Below are positions 1-8,791 of a DNA stretch of 64,000 nucleotides, one piece after another (position 1 is the first letter of the stretch; each line of letters starts with the position of its first letter). Both the position numbers and the translations under genes were made by a program. The stretch is from Bog-473 sp963756025 (GTDB taxonomy: Bacteria; Actinomycetota; Acidimicrobiia; Acidimicrobiales; RAAP-2): the NCBI GenBank assembly GCA_963756025.1, contig CAVWMF010000006.1, positions 930,001-994,000 of the forward strand, written 5' to 3'. The notes beneath the pieces are model-generated. The model saw only the letters and a list, made by a program, of their open reading frames with translations. It searched no databases and was not told the origin of the DNA.

Positions 1-152
1 TGGGTGAGGGCACCACGCCGCTCCAGCGAGTACGAACGGGCCACCACCACATCGCGACCGCCCATACGACCGATGCCCGAATTGACAGTACCGGTGATGC
101 CCTTGCCGATCCCGATGCGATCAGCCACACGTCCATTCACAGCGAGAGTCAC
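1..152 (-). CDS. partial hypothetical protein at window edge
   Basis: A minus-strand reading frame opens at GTG 152 (a second GTG lies at 140) and runs off the start of the window, giving about 50 residues that begin VTLAVNGRVADRIGIG. It lies about 50 bp downstream of moaC on the same strand, where molybdenum-cofactor genes are common, but I do not recognise the family. No clear ribosome binding site is visible, so the start is uncertain. The opposite strand is also open here, but that frame overlaps the end of moaC and looks like a shadow. Confidence 0.3.
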   Translation of the reverse strand, partial: MTLAVNGRVADRIGIGKGITGTVNSGIGRMGGRDVVVARSYSLERRGALT

Positions 153-201
153 TGCGGGTGAATTTAGACACAACGGTGCGCAGGCACCGCCGGATGCAGA
201 T

Positions 202-690
202 TCAGGGACGAGCCTCGGCCCGGCGCCAGGGGCCCGACCGACCGCCGGACTTCTCCCAGAGCGCCACGTGATCGATGGTCATCGTCCGGTCGGATGACTT
301 GCACATGTCGTACACCGTGAGGGCGGCCGTGGTGCACGCCATCATCGCTTCCATTTCGACACCGGTGCGGTCCACCGTCTCGACCTGGGCCTCGACCTCA
401 ACGAAGTCGTCCCCGATGGAGAAATTGACTGCGATGGACCCCACCAGGACGGGGTGGCACATCGGGATGAGCTCAGCCGTCCGCTTGGCCGCCTGAATGC
501 CGGCAATCCGGGCTGCAGCGAGAACGTCGCCCTTCGTGATGGCGTTGTTGGCCACCAAGGTGGTCGTCTCGGGCAACATCGACACCCGGCACCGGGCCAG
601 CGCTCGACGGTGGGTGGGCTCCCTCGGGGTGACGTCGGTCATACGAGCACCGCCTAGCGGATCGAGATGGGCCAGGCTGCGATCGGACAC
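202..690 (-). CDS. moaC: cyclic pyranopterin monophosphate synthase MoaC
   Basis: MoaC converts the 8-hydroxy-dihydroGTP made by MoaA into cyclic pyranopterin monophosphate, the first stable intermediate of molybdenum cofactor synthesis, in the cytoplasm. The 162-residue product has the family's usual length. It shows the N-terminal HLDPLGGARMTDV block, LIPMCHP in the middle, TGVEMEAMMACTTAA, and the C-terminal DMCKSSDRTMTI segment that carries the conserved active-site Asp and Lys region. The ATG at 690 is preferred over the Met 16 residues later because the conserved HxDxxGxARMxDV motif begins before that second Met. No moaA is present, so the gene is separated from the rest of the pathway. 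Confidence 0.95.
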   Translation of the reverse strand: MSDRSLAHLDPLGGARMTDVTPREPTHRRALARCRVSMLPETTTLVANNAITKGDVLAAARIAGIQAAKRTAELIPMCHPVLVGSIAVNFSIGDDFVEVEAQVETVDRTGVEMEAMMACTTAALTVYDMCKSSDRTMTIDHVALWEKSGGRSGPWRRAEARP

Positions 691-820
691 GAATCCCTAG
701 TGTACGGCCTCCGCCGGGAGGGTGCGGCCACTTCGGGCACCGGTCCGTGTGGCCTCATCGAGGCGTCGTTCGGGTAGAGTTGGCAGTCACAAGCAGCGAG
801 TGCCAATCCAAGGAGTTCAA

Positions 821-1213
821 TTGCCGACCTATGAGTACGCCTGCAAGGCGTGTGGGCACCGGCTGGAGGTCGTCCAGAAGTTCACCGACGACGCTCTGAC
901 GGAGTGTCCTGACTGTGGTGGAGCCCTGCGCAAGGTCTTCGGCGCGCCTGGCATCGTCCTCAAGGGCAGTGGGTTCTACAAGACGGACACCCGGGCGGCG
1001 GACAAGCGCTCCAGCTCCGACAAGTCGTCATCGAACGGCTCGGACGGGGCGTCGAAATCTGATGCCAAGTCCGACACGAGCACGACGAAGGACGCGGGGT
1101 CCGGGTCCGGGTCCGGGTCCGGGTCCGGGTCCGACACATCCTCCTCCGGCTCGAGCACCAGCAGCGACAAGCCGGCCAAGGAGACGAAGCCGGCGGTATC
1201 GACCGCGTCCTGA
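821..1213 (+). CDS. FmdB-type zinc-ribbon protein with Ser/Gly-rich tail
   Basis: This 130-residue protein starts at TTG 821, six bases after an AGGAG ribosome binding site (811-815). The first 45 residues form the FmdB/CxxC zinc ribbon (PTYEYACKACGH, then ECPDCGG), followed by the usual GSGFYKTD segment. The rest is a low-complexity Ser/Lys/Asp/Gly tail containing a (Gly-Ser)n run encoded by six perfect GGGTCC units. Members of the family are small putative regulatory proteins first noticed near formamidase genes; the true role is unknown. It is a single gene, convergent with pmbA. Confidence 0.8.
   Translation: MPTYEYACKACGHRLEVVQKFTDDALTECPDCGGALRKVFGAPGIVLKGSGFYKTDTRAADKRSSSDKSSSNGSDGASKSDAKSDTSTTKDAGSGSGSGSGSGSDTSSSGSSTSSDKPAKETKPAVSTAS
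1097..1132. repeat. hexamer tandem repeat (GGGTCC)6
   Basis: Six perfect copies of GGGTCC lie inside the zinc-ribbon gene and encode alternating Gly and Ser. Because the unit is 6 bp, copy-number change would keep the reading frame and only alter linker length. Confidence 0.9.
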
Positions 1214-1345
1214 CCCCGGAACCCCGGAGGGGACGGCAGCTTCAAGGGGGCGCGAACCGACGCGGCAAGACAACGGCGCCCTGCCCGCAACCACCCCGCC
1301 CGCCGACCGCAGGTCAGCAGGTCCCGCAGGTCCCGGCGGTCCGGG

Positions 1346-2743
1346 TCAGTCCCCGCTGAGCTGCATGTCGGCGATGGCCAACGTCTGGCCAGCGGCCGCG
1401 CCGGGAAGCCAGCGCAGGTCCCCGCCGATCTCCACCACGGACTGCAACATCCGCTGCAACGTCGACGCCACCGTGACCTCGCGCACGGGCTCGGCCAGGA
1501 CGCCCCCCCGGATGAGCAGGCCCTCGGCACCCACCGAGAAGTCGCCGCTCACCGTATTGACCCCCGAATGGATGCCGGTGACCGACTGGACGTAGAGCCC
1601 CTCGCCCACCTTGGCCAGGATTTCGTCCGCATCCTTGGTCCCGGGCGAGAGCACCAGGGCCCGGCAGCCGGCCGAGGGGGTCCCGGCGAAGCCACCGCGC
1701 ACCGCAGATCCGGTCGAGCGGGTGTTGGCCCGCCGGGCCGACACGGTGTCGTAGACGAACATCTGGAGCAGGCCGTCGGCGATCAGGACGTTGCGCCGGC
1801 ACGCCAACCCCTCGCCGTCGTAGGACGCCGCGCTGAAGGCTCGGCTGTCGGTGGGATCGTCGATGAGCGTGACGCCGGCCCCGGCCACCGATTCACCGAT
1901 CCTCCCGGCGAAGAACGAGCGGCCCTTGACGACGGCCTCTCCCGACAGCGCCGAGGCGATGACCGACAGGAGGGTCGAGACGACGCGCGGATCGAACACG
2001 ACGGTGCACCGGCCCGACTTGGCCTTCTGGGCTCCGAGCAACCGGGTGGACCGCAGGACCGCGTCGGCCATGGCCTCGTCCGGATCGAGCGCGGCCGGGG
2101 ACCGGCCCACGCTGAAACCCGTCCCGGTCTGCGAATCCGCGCCCTCGCCGGCGATCGCATCGACCGAGATGAAGGCCGTGGTGCGACGGGCGGACGAGCG
2201 GATCCCGGTGGTCGAGGCCAGTGCCACCTCCACCCTTGCGTCGGAATAGTCGGCGGAGGAGACCTGGCGCACCCGGGGGTCGGCGCTGCGTGTCGCCCGC
2301 TCGAGCTCGAGCGCCAGAGCGATCTTCTGGTCCATGGGCGTGGTGATGACACCGTCGTCCCACAGGTCCTGTGCCACGGCTCCCACCCCGTCCGGCTCCG
2401 CCAGGACGACGTCGGGATCAGGGGTGGCGTAGCGGGCGTTGTCCCGGGCATCGCCCAGTGCGGCCTTGACCACCGACGGATCCAGCGATCCGGCCCAGGC
2501 GAACCCCAGCCGGCTCCCTTCGCCGGGAGGGCCCTCGAGGAGGACGCGGATGCCCACGCCCGACGAGTCCGCCGAGGTCAGCGACTCCACGGTACCGTCG
2601 TAGGCCCGGACCTCGTTTTCCGTACCCCGGGTGACGTACACCTCCATGCCCTCTCCGGGCAGAGCCTGCGCGACGACGGAGGTGGCCAGATCCATCAGGT
2701 CACTCCGGACACTCACCTCACTCACGTTGCTCATGTTGCTCAC
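1346..2743 (-). CDS. pmbA: PmbA/TldE-type metalloprotease partner
   Basis: This 465-residue protein is the PmbA (TldE) member of the TldD/PmbA pair, which in E. coli forms a heterodimeric metalloprotease that degrades unfolded peptides and matures microcin B17 and similar modified peptides. It lacks the HExxxH metal motif, as expected for PmbA, and has the family's C-terminal pattern (TGIHSGVNTVSGDFSVGAEG). It starts at GTG 2743, nine bases after the tldD stop, with an alternative ATG at 2734; neither has a strong ribosome binding site, so translational coupling to tldD is likely. No modified-peptide precursor gene is visible nearby, suggesting a housekeeping role. Confidence 0.9.
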   Translation of the reverse strand: MSNMSNVSEVSVRSDLMDLATSVVAQALPGEGMEVYVTRGTENEVRAYDGTVESLTSADSSGVGIRVLLEGPPGEGSRLGFAWAGSLDPSVVKAALGDARDNARYATPDPDVVLAEPDGVGAVAQDLWDDGVITTPMDQKIALALELERATRSADPRVRQVSSADYSDARVEVALASTTGIRSSARRTTAFISVDAIAGEGADSQTGTGFSVGRSPAALDPDEAMADAVLRSTRLLGAQKAKSGRCTVVFDPRVVSTLLSVIASALSGEAVVKGRSFFAGRIGESVAGAGVTLIDDPTDSRAFSAASYDGEGLACRRNVLIADGLLQMFVYDTVSARRANTRSTGSAVRGGFAGTPSAGCRALVLSPGTKDADEILAKVGEGLYVQSVTGIHSGVNTVSGDFSVGAEGLLIRGGVLAEPVREVTVASTLQRMLQSVVEIGGDLRWLPGAAAGQTLAIADMQLSGD

Positions 2744-2751
2744 GGCGCCCA

Positions 2752-4155
2752 CTACGCCGTCCCGCCCAAGGTGACGCCGGTGATGCGCAGCGTGGCCTGC
2801 CCGCACCCGACGGGCACGCTCTGGCCGTCCTTCCCGCATGTGCCGGGCGTCATGTCGAAATCGTCGGCGACCGCATCGATCCGCCGGAGCACCTCGGGCC
2901 CGTTCCCTATGAGGTTGGCATCGCGCAACGGTTCGGTGAGATGCCCGTCCTCGATCAGGTACGCCTCGGTCGTGCCGAACACGAAGTCGCCGGTCGTCGT
3001 GTTGACCTGACCGCCGCCGAGCTTGGAGACGTAGACGCCCGTGGGGGTCTGGGCCACGATCTCGTCGGCGTTCTCGGTACCGGCCAGCAGGTACGTGTTG
3101 GTCATGCGGACCATCGGGAGGTGCTGGTAGGACTGGCGACGACCGTTGCCCGAGGACTTCCTGCCTTCCTTCCGGGCGCGCAACCAGTCCCACATGTAGT
3201 CGGTGAGGATGCCGTTCTCGATGAGCACATTGCGGGCCGGCGCATTGCCCTCGTCGTCGACCGCGAAGTTGCCCCACTCCCCCAGCACGGTGCCGTCGTC
3301 GACCAGGGTCACGAGCGGGCTCGCCACGAGCTTTCCCATCTGCCCCGTGTAGACCGAGGCGTCCTTGACGATGTGGTCGGCCTCGAGGCCGTGGCCGCAG
3401 GCCTCGTGGAAGAGGATGCCGCCACTCCCGCCGGCCAGCACAATGGGCACCTCGCCCGAGGGGGCGGGTCGGGCGGAGAGCTTGGCCAACGCCCGGTTGG
3501 CTGCGGTGCGGGCGATGTCCTCGACCTTGTAGCGCTCGAAGATCTCGAAGCCTTCAGTGCGGGCCAGCGATTCGTAGCCGGTCTGCATGCCGGTGTCGCC
3601 GTTGGCCACACACATGACGTTGAACCGGGTCCGGACCTGGTCGTCCTCGGCCCAGAGGCCGTCCGAGTTGGCGATCAGGATACGCCGGTGGCTGTCCCCG
3701 CATCCCACCTGCACCTGGCTGATGGAACCGCCAGCCGCCCGCGCCGCCTCGTCGGCGCGCACCAGAAGGTCGAGCTTGGTGGCCTTGGGCACCGAACCGG
3801 GCAGCGTCCGCCCACCGCGGTCGTGACGGAACGTGGGGCCGGGTGGCATGGGCACGGTGCGGACGGTGCCGCCGCCCTCCCGGGCCACCGAAGCCGCAGC
3901 GGCGGCGGCGGCCAGGAGGCCGGCCTCGCTCAGATCCGATGTGTGGGCGAACCCGGTCGTCTCGCCCGCCACCACACGGATGCCCGCACCGCGCGAGCGG
4001 CCCGAGGACAGCTCCTCGACCCGGCGGTCGTCGAGCATGGCGCTGGCCGTCAGGCTGTCCTCGGCGAAGACCTCGGCCATGTCCCCGCCGTGCGAAAGCG
4101 CCGCCCCGAGGACGTTTTGGAGAACATCGGGCTCGATCAGAGAAGTGTCGGTCAC
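2752..4155 (-). CDS. tldD: TldD metalloprotease
   Basis: TldD is the catalytic zinc-protease subunit of the TldD/PmbA complex. The 467-residue product carries the HExxxH zinc motif as HEACGH in the context GGILFHEACGHGLEAD, and the family's C-terminal GQVNTTTGDFVFGTTEAYLI and MTPGTCGKDGQ segments. It begins at GTG 4155. No Shine-Dalgarno sequence precedes it; instead a TACGAT -10-like hexamer lies seven bases upstream, so the transcript is probably leaderless. The gene is divergent from the thioesterase gene at 4175, with only 19 bp between the two start codons, and is followed nine bases later by pmbA. Confidence 0.93.
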   Translation of the reverse strand: MTDTSLIEPDVLQNVLGAALSHGGDMAEVFAEDSLTASAMLDDRRVEELSSGRSRGAGIRVVAGETTGFAHTSDLSEAGLLAAAAAAASVAREGGGTVRTVPMPPGPTFRHDRGGRTLPGSVPKATKLDLLVRADEAARAAGGSISQVQVGCGDSHRRILIANSDGLWAEDDQVRTRFNVMCVANGDTGMQTGYESLARTEGFEIFERYKVEDIARTAANRALAKLSARPAPSGEVPIVLAGGSGGILFHEACGHGLEADHIVKDASVYTGQMGKLVASPLVTLVDDGTVLGEWGNFAVDDEGNAPARNVLIENGILTDYMWDWLRARKEGRKSSGNGRRQSYQHLPMVRMTNTYLLAGTENADEIVAQTPTGVYVSKLGGGQVNTTTGDFVFGTTEAYLIEDGHLTEPLRDANLIGNGPEVLRRIDAVADDFDMTPGTCGKDGQSVPVGCGQATLRITGVTLGGTA

Positions 4156-4161
4156 GGGCGG

Positions 4162-4168
4162 TATCGTA
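4162..4168. promoter_or_regulatory. shared -10 element of a putative bidirectional leaderless promoter (tldD / thioesterase)
   Basis: The 19 bp between GTG 4155 (minus) and GTG 4175 (plus) read as 6 bp, TATCGTA, 6 bp. On the plus strand TATCGT ends seven bases before the thioesterase GTG; on the minus strand TACGAT ends seven bases before the tldD GTG. Both fit the actinobacterial TANNNT -10 pattern and place the transcription start at the start codon. No convincing -35 element is seen for either direction. Confidence 0.5.
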
Positions 4169-4174
4169 ATCGTC

Positions 4175-4624
4175 GTGCCCAGTTCCCCCTCCGGCAGCGG
4201 CAGTACCCCGCCCGCGGGACACGGGCCGCACTCGGGCCTCACGGCCCAAGTCGAGCTGACGGTGGGCCCCGAGGACACGGCGCAGTACTTCCGTTCCGGC
4301 GACGTCCCCGTTCTGGCCACGCCGCGACTCATCGCCATATGCGAGGAGGCGGCGTTGCGCGCCACCGAAGGACATCTCACCGCGGAGCAGTCGAGCGTGG
4401 CCACGCGGGTCCAGTTCGACCACTTGGCCCCCGTCGGCATCGGCAAGGTCGTCCTGGCCGAGGCCACCCTGGTCAAGGTCGAGGGCCGTCGTCTCACCTT
4501 CACCGTCTCGGCGGCCCGCCTCGAGCGTGACGGGGGCGGCCTGGTGGGAGCCGGGCGGGTCACGCGGGTGCTAGTCAACGAGGCCACGTTCTTGGCCAAG
4601 GCCGGCGCCACCGGCGAGTCCTGA
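4175..4624 (+). CDS. FlK-like hot-dog thioesterase
   Basis: This 149-residue protein resembles the fluoroacetyl-CoA thioesterase (FlK)-like hot-dog family, which hydrolyses acyl-CoA thioesters. The family's catalytic triad residues are visible: Thr in LATPRL, Glu in ICEEAA and His in FDHLAPVG. It also has the typical GSGDVPVLATPRL-like segment (here SGDVPVLATPRL) and the C-terminal HTRV-like GRVTRVLVNEATFLAKA. Because FlK proper is a specialised resistance enzyme, the substrate here is more likely a general short acyl-CoA. GTG 4175 is chosen because it lies seven bases after a -10-like TATCGT and has no Shine-Dalgarno sequence. Confidence 0.75.
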   Translation: MPSSPSGSGSTPPAGHGPHSGLTAQVELTVGPEDTAQYFRSGDVPVLATPRLIAICEEAALRATEGHLTAEQSSVATRVQFDHLAPVGIGKVVLAEATLVKVEGRRLTFTVSAARLERDGGGLVGAGRVTRVLVNEATFLAKAGATGES

Positions 4625-4680
4625 TCGAAGCGCCCCGGCCGGCCGTCTCCCGCGCCGTCCCGCCCGGGGCGTCGACGGGG

Positions 4681-5844
4681 ATGGGACCGGTGATCGCCGC
4701 CTTTGTCACCTTCGGCCTGTTCTGGGGGAGCTGGGCGGTGATGGTCTTCAACATCCAGCGTACGTTCGCCCTCTCCGATGCCGGGCTGGGTGTCCTCCTG
4801 GCGCTCGCCATCGCGCTCGCCGGGGTCTCGAGCGCCGTGATGGCCCACCTGGCCAACCGGGTCGGCGCCCGCCGCCTGCTCTGGATCGCCATGTTGGCGT
4901 GGTCGGGGCTCCTCGTCGTCATGAGCGCCGCCCAACAGAAATGGGCCTTCGTCGGGGCCCTCGTTCTGGTCGAGATCGCCGGGGGCAGCATCGACACGGC
5001 CATGAACGCCGAGGCGACGCATCGTTTCGACGGCCGGCCCTCGGCCCTGCTCCGTTTCCACGCCCTTTTCAATTGCGGAGCGATCGCGGGCGCCGCCGCG
5101 GCCGGTGTCGTCCTCCATGCGGGTGTCTCGTGGCGCTGGATCTGGCCCGGGGTGGCCGTCGTCGCTCTGGCCGTCGGCCTCTGGACGCTCTCCCTCGGGC
5201 CCGAGCCCGTGCCGGGGCCTGCAGTGGCATCAGCCTCCCCCACCCCCGCCGCAGTCAACGTGAACCCGGTCCAGCGCATCCGGCGCGACGGACTCCTGCT
5301 CCTGCTGGCGATCTTCGCCCTGGCCGAGGTCACCGAGGGAGGGGTCGATACCTGGGGTGTGCTCTATCTGCGCAACCACCTGGCCACGGGCGTCCTTCTC
5401 GGCGCCGGCGCCTACGTCGTCGGCCAGGTGGTGGCCGCCACCACACGGTCCGCCGGCAGCACGGTGGTCGGACGGCTGTCGGTCCGCCATGCGCTCGTCG
5501 TGGGCGGCTGCATCGCCGGTGGCGGGATACTGCTCGAGTCCCTCTCTCCCCTCTCGGGCCTGGCCGCGTTCGGGCTCGCCCTCGGCGCGGGCGGCGCCTC
5601 GTTGTTCTGGCCCCTGGTCATGAGCAACGTGAGCCGTCTGGCCAGCCAGGTGGTCAGCGCCGTCGGGACCTTCACCGCGGCGGGCTACATCGGTTGGGTC
5701 GCCGGTGCGCCCATCGTCGGGTGGGTCTCGCAGGCCTTCGGCCCCCAGCACGGACTGCAGGTCCTGGCCGTGGCGGCCCTGGCCGTCGCTGCGGTCTCAC
5801 TGCTCGGGACGCAAAGAAGCCCACGAACGGACCCGACGGGCTAG
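4681..5844 (+). CDS. MFS transporter
   Basis: A 387-residue inner-membrane protein with about twelve hydrophobic segments and the architecture of the major facilitator superfamily. The loop after the second segment reads MAHLANRVGARRLLW, a weak version of MFS motif A. The central cytoplasmic loop around residue 190 is Pro/Ala-rich. The substrate cannot be told from sequence. The ATG is the first good start after the thioesterase stop, 56 bp downstream, and no clear ribosome binding site is seen, so the two genes may be co-transcribed. dxs follows 16 bp later. Confidence 0.75.
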   Translation: MGPVIAAFVTFGLFWGSWAVMVFNIQRTFALSDAGLGVLLALAIALAGVSSAVMAHLANRVGARRLLWIAMLAWSGLLVVMSAAQQKWAFVGALVLVEIAGGSIDTAMNAEATHRFDGRPSALLRFHALFNCGAIAGAAAAGVVLHAGVSWRWIWPGVAVVALAVGLWTLSLGPEPVPGPAVASASPTPAAVNVNPVQRIRRDGLLLLLAIFALAEVTEGGVDTWGVLYLRNHLATGVLLGAGAYVVGQVVAATTRSAGSTVVGRLSVRHALVVGGCIAGGGILLESLSPLSGLAAFGLALGAGGASLFWPLVMSNVSRLASQVVSAVGTFTAAGYIGWVAGAPIVGWVSQAFGPQHGLQVLAVAALAVAAVSLLGTQRSPRTDPTG

Positions 5845-5860
5845 CGTGGTGCCCAGAGCC

Positions 5861-7864
5861 ATGATCCTTCAGAGCATCGAGACGCCCGCAGATATAAAGG
5901 ACCTCAGCCAGGAGGAACTGGTCGTCCTGGCCGAGGAGATCCGGTCCTTCATCATCGAGTCCGTGACCACGACCGGTGGCCACCTGGGCTCCAATCTCGG
6001 CGCTGTCGAGCTGACGCTGGCCATCCATAGGGTCTTCGACTCACCCCGTGACGTGATCTTGTGGGACACCGGGCACCAGGCCTACGTCCACAAGCTGCTC
6101 ACCGGGCGCCGGTTCGGGTTCAAGTCGTTGAAGCAGGCCGGCGGCATGTCGGGCTACCCGAACAGAGCCGAGTCCGAGCACGACTGGATCGAGAACAGCC
6201 ACGCGTCGACGTCACTGTCCTACGCGCACGGGATCGCCAAGGCGTTCACGCTCCGCGGAGAAGGAGGGGACCGCAAGGTCATCTCGGTCGTGGGCGACGG
6301 CGCCCTCACCGGCGGCATGGCCTATGAGGCCCTGAACAACCTGGGCCACTCCCGCTGCCGCGTCGTGATCGTCCTCAACGACAACGGCCGCTCCTACGCC
6401 CCGACCGTGTCACAACTTTCGCAGAGCTTGACCAGCCTGCGGCTGAACCCGACGTATACCCAGACCCGCGAACGCCTGCGGACTCGCCTCCGCGGACTCC
6501 CCGGCTTCGGGCCGCTGGCGTATTCCGGCGTGCACTCGGTGGCCAGCGCACTGCGCGAGATGGTCTCCCCGCACACATTCTTCGAAGCCCTCGGGGTCCG
6601 CTACGCCGGGCCGATCGACGGGCACGACATCGACCTGATGGAGCAGGCGTTCGCGCACGCCGCCGCGTGGGACGGACCGATCGTGGTGCACGTGCTGACG
6701 CAGAAGGGCCGTGGCTACGGTCCGGCGGAACAGGACGACATCCAGCGCCTGCACGACGTGAAGGCGACGAAGATCATCACACTCGAGAACACCATCGGCA
6801 GTTCGGCCGGCAATGCCGTCGGCAGTTCCGCCGGGGCCGACGGGGGCGGGGTGGCCACACCCGGTTCGACCCCCGATGCCGAGGTGCACCAACCGGCCGG
6901 GCGCGCCACGACCTACACCGACGCGTTCTCCCGCGCCCTCCTGCAGGCGGCCGAGAACGACGCCCGCGTCGTCGCCATGACGGCGGCCATGCCGGGACCG
7001 ACCGGCTTGCTCCCGTTCCAGGCCCGCTTTCCGACGCGCTTCTTCGATGTCGGTATTGCCGAGCAGCACGCGGTCACCGCGGCCGGCGGTATGGCCATGG
7101 CCGGGATCCGCCCGGTGGTCGCCGTCTACTCGACGTTCTTCAGCCGTGCGTTCGATCAGGCCAACCTCGACGTGGGCCTCCACGAGAGCCCGGTCGTCTT
7201 CGTCCTCGACCGGGCCGGCATCACCGGCGACGACGGCCCGAGCCATCACGGGATCCTCGACATGTCGCTCGCGCTCTCCATCCCGGGCATGACCGTGTTC
7301 GCACCCTCGGCGGCCGAAGAGGTGGCGCCCATGCTGCGCACCGCGCTCGAGCTCCCGGGCCCCTCGACCATCCGCTTCCCGAAGACGGCGCCCCGCCACG
7401 TGGACCAGAGCGAGGTCGGGGCCGGGCTGTCGGCCCGCAAGGTGCGGAGCGGCGACGGCTCGGTCTGCCTTCTCGGTGTCGGGAAGCTCGTGGCAGCGTG
7501 TATCGAGGCGGCCGACCTGCTGGCGGCCGAGGGCGTCGCCGCGACGGTGTGGGACGTGCGGGTCGTCGCACCGCCTGACGTCGACATGCTCAACGACGCC
7601 GGGCGTCACGCCCTGGTGGTGACCGCGGAAGATGGCGTCCGTCACGGCGGTGCGGGGGCATTCGTCATCGACGCCATGGAGTGCGCCCTCGAAGCGCAAG
7701 GGCGGCCCCAACCGGCCACCCGGATCCTCGGGGTACCACGCGAATACCTGGCGCAGGGCAAGGCGGACGACATTCTGGACAGCCTCGGCCTCAACGGGAA
7801 CGGCATCGCGCAAAGCGTGCGCCGGGCCCGCCAATCCGTGCCGGCCCGCCAGCGCCAGGGCTGA
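5861..7864 (+). CDS. dxs: 1-deoxy-D-xylulose-5-phosphate synthase (copy 1)
   Basis: Dxs condenses pyruvate and glyceraldehyde-3-phosphate to DXP using thiamine diphosphate, the entry and main control point of the MEP isoprenoid pathway. The 667-residue product has the full three-domain architecture: HLGSNLGAVELTLA and DTGHQAYVHKLLTGR, the ThDP-binding VVGDGALTGGMAYEALNN, the second-domain RFFDVGIAEQHAVT, and the C-terminal transketolase domain. A Gly/Ser/Ala-rich linker of about 30 residues separates domains 1 and 2 (near 6790-6890). ATG 5861 matches the family N-terminus; in-frame GTG codons lie 12-15 bp upstream. A second, divergent dxs lies in the hopanoid operon, so this copy is likely the general one. 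Confidence 0.95.
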   Translation: MILQSIETPADIKDLSQEELVVLAEEIRSFIIESVTTTGGHLGSNLGAVELTLAIHRVFDSPRDVILWDTGHQAYVHKLLTGRRFGFKSLKQAGGMSGYPNRAESEHDWIENSHASTSLSYAHGIAKAFTLRGEGGDRKVISVVGDGALTGGMAYEALNNLGHSRCRVVIVLNDNGRSYAPTVSQLSQSLTSLRLNPTYTQTRERLRTRLRGLPGFGPLAYSGVHSVASALREMVSPHTFFEALGVRYAGPIDGHDIDLMEQAFAHAAAWDGPIVVHVLTQKGRGYGPAEQDDIQRLHDVKATKIITLENTIGSSAGNAVGSSAGADGGGVATPGSTPDAEVHQPAGRATTYTDAFSRALLQAAENDARVVAMTAAMPGPTGLLPFQARFPTRFFDVGIAEQHAVTAAGGMAMAGIRPVVAVYSTFFSRAFDQANLDVGLHESPVVFVLDRAGITGDDGPSHHGILDMSLALSIPGMTVFAPSAAEEVAPMLRTALELPGPSTIRFPKTAPRHVDQSEVGAGLSARKVRSGDGSVCLLGVGKLVAACIEAADLLAAEGVAATVWDVRVVAPPDVDMLNDAGRHALVVTAEDGVRHGGAGAFVIDAMECALEAQGRPQPATRILGVPREYLAQGKADDILDSLGLNGNGIAQSVRRARQSVPARQRQG

Positions 7865-7881
7865 ACCTCGTCTCCCGGCTC

Positions 7882-8625
7882 TCAGGCGCGATTGGCCCCG
7901 TTGGCCCGGACGAAATCGTTGACGGCGTAGTACGCCTCGATGGATTCCCCGGCGTCGCCCCAGAATCCCTCGAGCACGTCGTAGGCCATCCGCCCCTCCT
8001 CGATGTAGTGATTGTTGACGTCGGTGATCTCCAACTCGCCCCGGCCCGACGGCGCCAGCGTCGGGATGACGCCGAAGACGTCGGCGTCGAAGCAGTAGAT
8101 CCCGGTCACCCCGAAGTTGCTGCCGGGCACCTCGGGCTTCTCCTCGATCCGCTCGACCCGGCCGTCGGCCGAGAGCACCGGCACACCCAGGTGACGGAGG
8201 TGCTCGGGCTCACTCACCGGCGTCAGGAGAATGCGGGCGCCCGTGGGATTGGCTGCGAACGCGTCCACCATGGGCTTGATGGAGCGCTCCATGACGTTGT
8301 CGGCCAGCATCACCAGGACGGGATCGCCGTCGACGAAACGCTCGGCCAGACCCAGTGCCTCGGCGATGCCCCCCGCCTTCTCCTGATAGCCGTAGGACAG
8401 CCGGTCGATCCCGAACTCGTGGCCATTGCCCAGGAGGGGGAGGAACGAGCCGGCATGCGGGCCCCCGGTTACCAGCATGATCTCGTCGATGCCGGCATTG
8501 ACCAGGGCTTCGATGGACCAGGCGATCATCGGCCGGTCCCAGATGGGGAGCAGGTGCTTGTTCGTGATACGGGTCAGCGGGTAGAGGCGGGAGCCCGTTC
8601 CGCCCGCCAAGAGCACACCTTTCAT
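7882..8625 (-). CDS. glucose-1-phosphate thymidylyltransferase-like nucleotidyltransferase
   Basis: A 247-residue cytoplasmic enzyme that transfers a nucleotide to a sugar phosphate to give a nucleotide sugar for cell-surface polysaccharide. The N-terminus has the signature LLAGGTGSRLYPLT, with the substrate motif NKHLLPIWDRPM. It also has VMLADNVMERS in the metal-binding region, EEKPEVPGSNFGVTGIYCFD, and an EITDVN segment. It is shorter than RmlA (about 290 residues) and lacks the C-terminal helical extension, so it belongs to the short branch and the nucleotide used is uncertain. The gene stands alone, convergent with dxs. Confidence 0.85.
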   Translation of the reverse strand: MKGVLLAGGTGSRLYPLTRITNKHLLPIWDRPMIAWSIEALVNAGIDEIMLVTGGPHAGSFLPLLGNGHEFGIDRLSYGYQEKAGGIAEALGLAERFVDGDPVLVMLADNVMERSIKPMVDAFAANPTGARILLTPVSEPEHLRHLGVPVLSADGRVERIEEKPEVPGSNFGVTGIYCFDADVFGVIPTLAPSGRGELEITDVNNHYIEEGRMAYDVLEGFWGDAGESIEAYYAVNDFVRANGANRA

Positions 8626-8791
8626 CGCGTCCGTCCGTGGTCGGTGATTCTTTGCATCCCGAGTGCTTAGCCCACGGTTGGCCTGCCCCGCGCCAAACCT
8701 GCCGCCCTAGGGCACTGGGGCCCGGGCCCTGCGCCCTGGGCGAAATACCGCAGGCACCCCCGTCGTTGCACCTACAAAGGAGAATTCGACC

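Noticed and set aside
1568..3010. Long plus-strand open frame across pmbA/tldD, and others such as 2941-4530
   Set aside because: They are antisense shadows of well-conserved metalloprotease genes, with His/Arg/Gly-rich low-complexity translations.
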